Source: Roseburia sp. 1XD42-69 (lineage in GTDB: Bacteria > Bacillota > Clostridia > Lachnospirales > Lachnospiraceae). From it: 47,294 bases of DNA. Shown here one piece after another: positions 42,616 to 47,294 of the stretch. The notes beneath the pieces are model-generated. The model searched no databases. It was not told where the DNA came from and was given only the letters and a program-made list of their open reading frames with translations. A program made the translations under genes and the position numbers. The number at the start of each line of letters is the position of its first letter. Positions within the stretch are counted from its first letter, which is position 1. Location: NCBI RefSeq assembly GCF_003612565.1, contig NZ_RAZG01000028.1, positions 1 to 47,294 on the forward strand. Direction: 5' to 3'.

Positions 42616-42678
42616 ATTTCTCTCCTTTTGTATTTTCCTAATTTCCAGGGGAAAATCCACCCTATAACTGCCGGGTGC

Positions 42679-42718
42679 AAAAAAGACTCACAGGCAGCTA
42701 GATGCTGCCCATGAGTCT
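42679..42718 (-). terminator. Terminator of the Mn2+ riboswitch
   Basis: Minus strand AGACTCA...GGGCAGC pairs with GCTGCC...TGAGTCT (plus 42712-42718 and 42684-42690 for the outer arms), followed by TTTTTT. The 5' arm includes the last strand of aptamer P1. Confidence 0.85.
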
Positions 42719-42804
42719 CATCGTCTATAGTATTACCGGGTGTCTCCACCATTATGTCGATAATTACTACACATTTAAAAATTGTGCCGATTACTCCCTC
42801 TGGG
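42708..42804 (-). ncRNA. Probable yybP-ykoY Mn2+ riboswitch
   Basis: The minus strand has GAGGGAGTAATCGG near the 5' side, a hairpin CACA...TGTG, a GGTG-GAGA-CACC hairpin, and GATGAGACTC at the 3' side. These fit the L1 (GGAGUA) and L3 (GAGAC) marks of the class. P1 is formed by CCCAGAG (plus 42804-42798) with CTCATGGG (plus 42715-42708), with one bulged base. It precedes mntP. The match is by eye, so the class is probable and not certain. Confidence 0.65.
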
Positions 42805-42818
42805 AATTGATATTTCTT

Positions 42819-42847
42819 ATATTATCATATGCAAAAAAAGAATGCAA
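42819..42847 (-). promoter_or_regulatory. Promoter of mntP
   Basis: Minus strand TTGCAT (plus 42842-42847), 17 bases, TAATAT (plus 42819-42824). Divergent from the padR promoter. Confidence 0.6.
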
Positions 42848-42861
42848 TATACAAAAAAATC

Positions 42862-42890
42862 TTGACATATATAGGTTGCCTATATATAAT
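42862..42890 (+). promoter_or_regulatory. padR promoter with embedded operator
   Basis: TTGACA (42862-42867), 17 bases, TATAAT (42885-42890). The inverted repeat ATATATAGG-TTG-CCTATATAT (42867-42887) fills the spacer. Confidence 0.9.
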
Positions 42891-42895
42891 TGCAA

Positions 42896-42912
42896 ATATA
42901 GACAGTCTATAT
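42896..42912 (+). promoter_or_regulatory. Second PadR-type operator
   Basis: ATATAGAC-A-GTCTATAT is a perfect palindrome just downstream of the -10 box, covering the probable transcription start. Confidence 0.75.
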
Positions 42913-42956
42913 ATTTTAAGTTTATGTTGCCTTTTTAGACAAAGAAAGGAGATACC

Positions 42957-43295
42957 ATGGGAATTGACAAAAATTTAATTCAGGGAAGCCTGAACATTAT
43001 GCTGCTGCGCCTTTTGGAAGATAAAGATATGTACGGCTATGAAATGATTGAAACCCTTCGTAAAAAATCTGACAACGTATTTGAACTGAAAGCGGGTTCT
43101 TTATACCCTTTACTCCATTCTCTGGAAGAAAAAGAGTTTCTTACCTCTTACCAGGATGATTCTTCCGGAAAAAAACGCAAATATTATCACCTTACAGCTT
43201 CCGGCCGAAAGCAGGTAAAAGAAAAAAAGAGGGAATGGGAAACCTATCAGACAGCAGTGACAAACGTGCTGCATTTCTCAGGAGGTGCCCTATGA
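42957..43295 (+). CDS. PadR family transcriptional regulator
   Basis: A 112-residue PadR winged-helix protein. It has DKNLIQGSLNIMLLRLLED, YGYEMIETLRKK, the wing segment LKAGSLYPLLHSLEEKEFL and KRKYYHLTASGRKQ at the usual places. It binds the palindromes at its own promoter, by inference. The ATG has AAAGGAG five bases upstream. The stop overlaps the ATG of the next gene as ATGA, so it is coupled to the FtsW-like membrane protein. PadR proteins often sense hydrophobic or cell-wall-active compounds and control a neighbouring membrane protein. Confidence 0.93.
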   Translation: MGIDKNLIQGSLNIMLLRLLEDKDMYGYEMIETLRKKSDNVFELKAGSLYPLLHSLEEKEFLTSYQDDSSGKKRKYYHLTASGRKQVKEKKREWETYQTAVTNVLHFSGGAL

Positions 43296-44626
43296 CCTAC
43301 GAAGAATATATGATTATATTAGAAAATCAGATAAAAAACAAAAAAGCAAAAGACCTTGTGCGCCAGGAGTTTGAAAATCATATTGAAGAACAGAAAGAAA
43401 GTTATGAGGCGGAAGGTATGGAAGAAAAAGCTGCACTGGAAGAAGCCATCCGCCAGATGGGAGATCCTGTGGCAGCAGGACAGGCACTAAATCAGATTCA
43501 TCGTCCAAAATTTCCGCTTCGGCTCTTTACCCTGGCAATTATTCTGACGATTTTTGGCATTTTAATGCAGGGAATCATATTTTCCCATGTGGATCTGGGC
43601 TATCACACCCCAAATGCGCAAAATGTCTGGATTGCATCCTCCTTCCATTACCTGGGTAAAACAATTCTTTTTAATATCCTAGGACTTGGAATTATACTAG
43701 GCATGTTATACTTTAATTATAACCTGTTTGTTAAGTTTATTCTTATTTTTTACGGAATTTACTTTTTGTTTGTGGCTGCAGGAGGATTTGTTATTGTGGA
43801 ATATCATTCCTACTGGTCATACAATTACTCTCTATGGATGGTATACCCCCTGATTTTCGCAGGATTGCTCTACCACTTTAAAAACAAAGAGATTTGGGGA
43901 ATTTTCATCTGTGAATCCTTGACACTGGCAATTTTCCTTGCAAAAATAATTTTCCCTGGGAATGTTACCTTTTCCAGTGCCGCCATAGAATGTTATATAA
44001 TTATTATATTTATTTTGTTTTTATCCATAAAGAAAGGAATTTTTGGCCTCCCAAGCAAAAAGCTATATGCGGCAGGATTTCTTATGTTTACGCCTGTCCT
44101 GTCCCTGATTCTCCTTCCCTGGCTGCCGCCATATTACACTGCAAGATTAAAAAACATGTTTTTGTTTTTTACAGGCTCTCAATTGGAGGGAGAAGGATAT
44201 TACCTTGTAAACCATTTAAGAGAAAACATTCCGCACTATTCCTTGTTTGGCGGCAGTACTCTACCTGACTACATTAACCCAGGTGAACTTTACTCTAACT
44301 TTATGCTTACCTCTGCTTTTTCCTGGTTTGGAATAATTCCCGGCCTTATGGTGATACTGCTTCTTATCCTGTTCTGTATCCTAACTTTAAAAAGCGCTCT
44401 CCACCAGCACAACCGTCTTGGGATGCTCCTGGGAAGCGCCTGCGGAATCAGCATTTTGGTGCGGGTACTGGCCTATACATTCAGCAACCTGGGGTATGGG
44501 GAATACTACACGATTTCTGTTCCCTTCTTAGCCTACGGGGGAATTAATATTCTGCTCAATGCCGTCTATGTAGGATTTGTGCTATGCGTCTTTCGCAACA
44601 CAAACATATTAAAAGAGGAGTGCTAA
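43292..44626 (+). CDS. FtsW/RodA-like membrane protein with permease-prefix domain
   Basis: A 444-residue protein. Residues 1-70 form a soluble alpha-helical region (YEEYMIILENQIKNKKAKDL, then EAAIRQMGDPVAAG-type segment) seen before PadR-linked membrane proteins. About eight to ten hydrophobic segments follow. The C-terminal part has YLVNHLRENIPHYSLFGGS, DYINPGELYSNFMLTSAFSW and VPFLAYGGINILLNAVYVG, which are SEDS (FtsW/RodA/SpoVE) marks. SEDS proteins polymerise glycan strands; whether this short, PadR-controlled form is active is not known. The start has AGGAGG six bases upstream and overlaps the padR stop. Confidence 0.85.
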   Translation: MTYEEYMIILENQIKNKKAKDLVRQEFENHIEEQKESYEAEGMEEKAALEEAIRQMGDPVAAGQALNQIHRPKFPLRLFTLAIILTIFGILMQGIIFSHVDLGYHTPNAQNVWIASSFHYLGKTILFNILGLGIILGMLYFNYNLFVKFILIFYGIYFLFVAAGGFVIVEYHSYWSYNYSLWMVYPLIFAGLLYHFKNKEIWGIFICESLTLAIFLAKIIFPGNVTFSSAAIECYIIIIFILFLSIKKGIFGLPSKKLYAAGFLMFTPVLSLILLPWLPPYYTARLKNMFLFFTGSQLEGEGYYLVNHLRENIPHYSLFGGSTLPDYINPGELYSNFMLTSAFSWFGIIPGLMVILLLILFCILTLKSALHQHNRLGMLLGSACGISILVRVLAYTFSNLGYGEYYTISVPFLAYGGINILLNAVYVGFVLCVFRNTNILKEEC

Positions 44627-44643
44627 CCTGCACTCCTCTTTTA
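44613..44643. terminator. Terminator after FtsW-like gene
   Basis: AAGAGGAGTGC (44613-44623) and GCACTCCTCTT (44630-44640) pair over 11 bases, with a T-run. The stop codon is in the loop. Confidence 0.85.
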
Positions 44644-44655
44644 AATCCAACCTTT

Positions 44656-44931
44656 TCAGAAAAAAAATATTTTCACCGCTACCGAAGTAACAAAAACTGC
44701 CACTGCCAGGCAAAACATACTCATCAATTTATTATAAGTTCTGTACTGCCAGGACATAATCAGCATAACCACTGCCATTAAAGGCTCAATAATATGAATT
44801 GCCCCGCTCCAAACCCCAGTCATCTGTAAAACGCATAAAACAATTACCGCTGCAGACAGCAATATCTGGACAATCTGTAATATTTTGTCCAAAGTTGACT
44901 TTTCATTCCAACTCGGCATCCTTTGACCCAT
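44656..44931 (-). CDS. Small three-helix membrane protein
   Basis: A 91-residue protein with a polar start (GQRMPSWNEKSTLDK) and three hydrophobic segments at about 18-40, 46-63 and 70-90. I do not recognise a family with confidence. It has a GAGGG about nine bases before the ATG. It ends close to the FtsW-like gene's terminator and is convergent with that gene. It follows the PHP gene with an 18-base gap, so the HAD, PHP and this gene may share a transcript. Confidence 0.7.
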   Translation of the reverse strand: MGQRMPSWNEKSTLDKILQIVQILLSAAVIVLCVLQMTGVWSGAIHIIEPLMAVVMLIMSWQYRTYNKLMSMFCLAVAVFVTSVAVKIFFF

Positions 44932-44949
44932 AATCTTTTCCCTCCTGTT

Positions 44950-45672
44950 TCACTTTTCTTCTATTTTATTTAATACCAATGAGAGACGCTCCATATCAAA
45001 ATTAACCACCAGCTCCTCTGGAAAATCTGCTTCCTCTAAAACTTCCAGAGCCCTGTCAAACCTGCCAACCTCATAACAGATATGACTGTCTGTGCCAAGA
45101 ATTATATTTGTTTTATATTTCTTGGCCAAATCCAGCATTTCCAATATATTTTCCCTGGCATTTTCTCTGAAATTTAAAGGGTGCATAGAGCTGTTATTGA
45201 CTTCCAGCGCAATGTGGCATTCTGCCGCCGCTGCTGCAATTTCATCCATATTTAAGGGGTAACGGGAATCATCTGGATGTCCAATTATGGTAACTTTAGG
45301 ATTCTCAATAGCCCCAAGAATTGCCTTTGTATTTCCTGCCTCACCCAAATTGTCAATGCAGGGTGTATGCATACTTGCGATAATATAATCCAAACGATCT
45401 ATAATCGAAGGATGAACATCGATTTCCCCCTTCTCCCCATAGATATTCGCCTCAATTCCATTATAAATTAAAACACCATTTATTTCTTTCGGTATCACTT
45501 TAAAATTCATAAAATACATTCTGTGGGCAGTTCCCGGCATCCTTTCCGCATGTTCGCTGATGCCTAGAGCTTTCAGGCCTATCTTTGCCGCCTCCTCAAT
45601 GTTTTCCTTTAATGTACTGTAAGCATGCCCACTGGCAATAGTATGAGTATGCAAATCAAATAATGGCTGCAT
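44950..45672 (-). CDS. PHP domain phosphatase (YcdX-like)
   Basis: A 240-residue trinuclear metal phosphoesterase. The metal ligands are DLHTHT (residues 6-11), GHAYS near 14, HAER near 41, Glu in GIEANIYGEKGEIDVH near 72, SMHTP near 101, GHPDDSRYP near 131 and GTDSHICYEVG near 192. YcdX family members act as phosphatases; the substrate here is unknown. The start is four bases after the HAD gene stop, so they are co-transcribed. Confidence 0.88.
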   Translation of the reverse strand: MQPLFDLHTHTIASGHAYSTLKENIEEAAKIGLKALGISEHAERMPGTAHRMYFMNFKVIPKEINGVLIYNGIEANIYGEKGEIDVHPSIIDRLDYIIASMHTPCIDNLGEAGNTKAILGAIENPKVTIIGHPDDSRYPLNMDEIAAAAAECHIALEVNNSSMHPLNFRENARENILEMLDLAKKYKTNIILGTDSHICYEVGRFDRALEVLEEADFPEELVVNFDMERLSLVLNKIEEK

Positions 45673-45675
45673 TTC

Positions 45676-46332
45676 CTACCCCTCTTTCTTTATGAAATCA
45701 ATGACATCTGACAAATTTCCTGCAATATACTCCGCAATCTCCCTTGTGTCAATATCCCCCTCATCCAAATCCGGTATAAAAACAGGATGGCAGCCGGCTC
45801 TGTATGCTGACAATATCCCCGCAGGGGCATCCTCCAGTGCAATGCACTCATCAGGAAAAAGCTCCAGATGCTTTGCTGCAGTCAAATAAATATCCGGTTC
45901 CGGTTTTCCCTTCCCCACCATGTCCCCACAGATAATTTCATCAAAATATTCCCATACCCCAACACTGGTGAGATACCACTCTGTACGGCTTCTATTGCTG
46001 GAAGTCGCCACAGCTGTTTTCATTTTGTTCCGCTTTAAGAACTGTAGCAGCTCGTCTAATCCCTTTTTCTTTTCCACCCCATGTATTTTCACATATTCTT
46101 TCATAAGTTTTCTTCTAAGGGTTTTTGCCTCTTCATAGGGAAAATCTTTTCCCAAAAGCTGTTTTAAGGTTTCGGAACAGATAACAGGATTCATACTTCG
46201 GATCACAAGAGCATGTTCATAGGTCATTGTATATCCAAATTCCGCAGCGGCCTCACGCCAAAACCGATTGTACAACTTTTCTGTGTCCAACATTAAGCCG
46301 TCCATATCAAATATTACGCCTTTTATCTTCAT
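45676..46332 (-). CDS. HAD family phosphatase (beta-phosphoglucomutase-like)
   Basis: A 218-residue HAD-IA hydrolase. DMDGLMLDTEKL (residues 8-19) has both Asp residues, VATSSNRSRTE is near 110, GKPEPDIYLTAAKHL near 143 and IALEDAPAGILSAYRAG near 166. It has the alpha-helical cap of beta-phosphoglucomutase-like phosphatases. The substrate may be a sugar phosphate. The start at MKIKGVIFDMDG has AGGAG seven bases upstream; the longer frame into the tRNA terminator is rejected. It is directly downstream of the tRNA operon terminator. Confidence 0.9.
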   Translation of the reverse strand: MKIKGVIFDMDGLMLDTEKLYNRFWREAAAEFGYTMTYEHALVIRSMNPVICSETLKQLLGKDFPYEEAKTLRRKLMKEYVKIHGVEKKKGLDELLQFLKRNKMKTAVATSSNRSRTEWYLTSVGVWEYFDEIICGDMVGKGKPEPDIYLTAAKHLELFPDECIALEDAPAGILSAYRAGCHPVFIPDLDEGDIDTREIAEYIAGNLSDVIDFIKKEG

Positions 46333-46359
46333 AAAAATTCTCCTATGCATGCAATATAC

Positions 46360-46399
46360 AAAAATAGCGAAACCCCTCTATCCGTAAGGAATTCCGCTA
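46360..46399 (-). terminator. Terminator of the rRNA-tRNA operon
   Basis: Minus strand TAGCGGAATTCC and GGGGTTTCGCTA pair (plus 46388-46399 and 46365-46376) with G-U pairs, followed by TTTTTG. Confidence 0.8.
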
Positions 46400-46409
46400 A
46401 TTTCACTCA

Positions 46410-46482
46410 TGAGACATCGGGGATTCGAACCCCGGACAACTTGATTAAAAGTCAAGTGCTCTACCGACTGAGCTAATATCCC
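46410..46482 (-). tRNA. tRNA-Lys (TTT)
   Basis: 73-base cloverleaf starting GGGATAT, anticodon TTT in GACTTTTAA, T-arm GGTTCGAATCC. Last of the seven-tRNA cluster. No CCA encoded. Confidence 0.95.
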
Positions 46483-46503
46483 ATACTCAAATTTTTTTGA
46501 GAA

Positions 46504-46576
<73 letters not shown>

Positions 46577-46581
46577 ATGAG

Positions 46582-46655
46582 TTGCGGGGACAGGATTTGA
46601 ACCTATGACCTTCGGGTTATGAGCCCGACGAGCTTCCAGACTGCTCCACCCCGCG
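46582..46655 (-). tRNA. Initiator tRNA-fMet (CAT)
   Basis: 74 bases starting CGCGGGGTGGAGCAG, with an unpaired C1-A72, anticodon CAT flanked by GGGCTCATAACCC, and three G-C pairs at the anticodon stem base; all are initiator marks. Confidence 0.95.
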
Positions 46656-46702
46656 ATATTAAATTTAAAATTAACTTCCTTTGCAAAACTGCATTGGAAG
46701 AA

Positions 46703-46784
46703 TGGGCAGAGGTGGATTCGAACCACCGAAGCAATTTGCAGCAGATTTACAGTCTGTCCCCTTTGGCCACTCGGGAATCTGCCC
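46703..46784 (-). tRNA. tRNA-Tyr (GTA)
   Basis: 82 bases with a long variable arm, GGGCAGA acceptor, anticodon GTA in GACTGTAAA. Confidence 0.95.
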
Positions 46785-46833
46785 ATTTATAATAAAGAAC
46801 CAAAGTTCTATATCATACAATATTTTCTTTTTA

Positions 46834-46906
46834 AGCCGATGATCGGACTCGAACCGATAACCTGCTGATTACAAATCAGCTGCTCTGCCAATTGAGCCAC
46901 ATCGGC
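46834..46906 (-). tRNA. tRNA-Thr (TGT)
   Basis: 73 bases, GCCGATG acceptor, anticodon TGT in GATTTGTAATC. Confidence 0.95.
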
Positions 46907-46959
46907 ACAAATTCTGTTTCATCATCGCAAACCTGAGACTTACTCTCCCTTTAACAAAA

Positions 46960-47032
46960 TGGGACCTATAGGGCTCGAACCTATGACCCTCTGCTTGTAA
47001 GGCAGATGCTCTCCCAGCTGAGCTAAGATCCC
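46960..47032 (-). tRNA. tRNA-Val (TAC)
   Basis: 73 bases, GGGATCT acceptor, anticodon TAC in CCTTACAAG. Confidence 0.95.
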
Positions 47033-47036
47033 ATAA

Positions 47037-47110
47037 CGACCCAAGCGGGACTCGAACCCGCGACCTCCGCCGTGACAGGGCGGCGCTCTAACCAACTGAG
47101 CCATTGGGCC
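47037..47110 (-). tRNA. tRNA-Asp (GTC)
   Basis: 74 bases, GGCCCAA acceptor, anticodon GTC in CCTGTCACG, GGTTCGAGTCC T-arm. First tRNA after the 23S end. Confidence 0.95.
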
Positions 47111-47170
47111 AAAAAGCTGATATATACCATCAAAACTTCATACAGATACCCGATTGATTCTGTCTTCCTT

Positions 47171-47294
47171 GGTCAAGCCCTCGACCGATTAGTAACAGTC
47201 AGCTCCATGTGTTGCCACACTTCCACCCCTGCCCTATCTACCTTGTCGTCTTCAAGGGGTCTTACCCGCTTTTGCGGGGGATATCTCATCTTAA
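47171..47294 (-). rRNA. 23S rRNA, 3' end (partial)
   Basis: The minus strand contains TACTAATCGGTCGAGGGC then TTGACC, the conserved 23S 3' terminus, and runs off the window. The mature end is near 47171. The 60 bases to tRNA-Asp hold no 5S gene. Confidence 0.93.

Noticed and set aside
42702-42938. Plus-strand frame before padR
   Set aside because: It lies over the riboswitch and the padR promoter and operators and has no ribosome site.
47111-47170. 5S rRNA between 23S and tRNA-Asp
   Set aside because: Only 60 bases, with no 5S core sequence.

Overview
The window reads as a chromosomal segment of a Gram-positive, spore-forming member of Clostridia, most likely Lachnospiraceae. The reasons are an AbrB-type SpoVT gene, a FabK-type enoyl reductase with a MarR/FabT-like regulator, sigma-A promoters with strong Shine-Dalgarno sites, an Lsa-type ABC-F gene, an LtaS-like sulfatase and the general codon use. 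No genus can be assigned by reading alone. Most genes lie on the minus strand. They are transcribed away from a ribosomal RNA operon whose 23S 3' end is at the right edge.

Layout, left to right. 1-4070: ROK glucokinase, class A penicillin-binding protein and spoVT. 4186-9960: a riboflavin operon (ribD-ribE-ribBA-ribH) behind an FMN riboswitch, running without a visible break into a sugar-phosphate nucleotidyltransferase and a small-molecule kinase. 9975-13580: an envelope operon (flippase-like membrane protein, LtaS-like sulfatase, small anchored protein). 13729-18050: zinc-dependent phospholipase C-like protein (plus strand), D-2-hydroxyacid dehydrogenase with a GPH-type transporter, and a patatin-like lipase. 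18163-20510: chemoreceptor and NfeD-like protein. 20653-28500: a complete type II fatty acid synthesis operon, acpP-fabK-fabD-fabG-fabF-fabZ-accDA-fabH-fabT. accD and accA are fused, accB/accC are absent, and tandem FabT-like palindromes sit on the promoter. 28530-31203: a second chemoreceptor, a small orphan protein, and the decayed end of a PD-(D/E)XK protein. 31203-33420: a probable peptidoglycan-peptide recycling pair (NlpC/P60 and M19 dipeptidase) next to a decayed zeta-toxin gene. 33424-37005: Wzy/O-antigen-ligase-like protein, a secreted Ig-like (BIG2) protein, and two ribbon-helix-helix regulators. 37088-39240: Lsa-type ABC-F protein with an elaborate attenuator leader. 39372-42960: GH42 beta-galactosidase, HAD phosphatase, and mntP behind a probable Mn2+ (yybP-ykoY) riboswitch. 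42957-44640: PadR regulator coupled to an FtsW-like membrane protein. 44656-46332: small membrane protein, PHP phosphatase and HAD phosphatase. 46410-47110: seven tRNA genes (Asp, Val, Thr, Tyr, fMet, Phe, Lys in transcription order) downstream of the 23S end, with no 5S in between.

The strongest unusual signals are regulatory. (1) A ribbon-helix-helix gene and a secreted BIG2 gene have nearly identical promoters, each with a palindromic operator inside the spacer and another just downstream. (2) The ABC-F leader has a six-residue SD-led peptide and mutually exclusive terminator/antiterminator helices. (3) The fab promoter carries two FabT-like boxes while the candidate repressor is the last gene of the operon. 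(4) The padR promoter has one perfect operator in the spacer and one after the -10 box. (5) Two riboswitches have aptamer closing-helix strands that also build the terminator.
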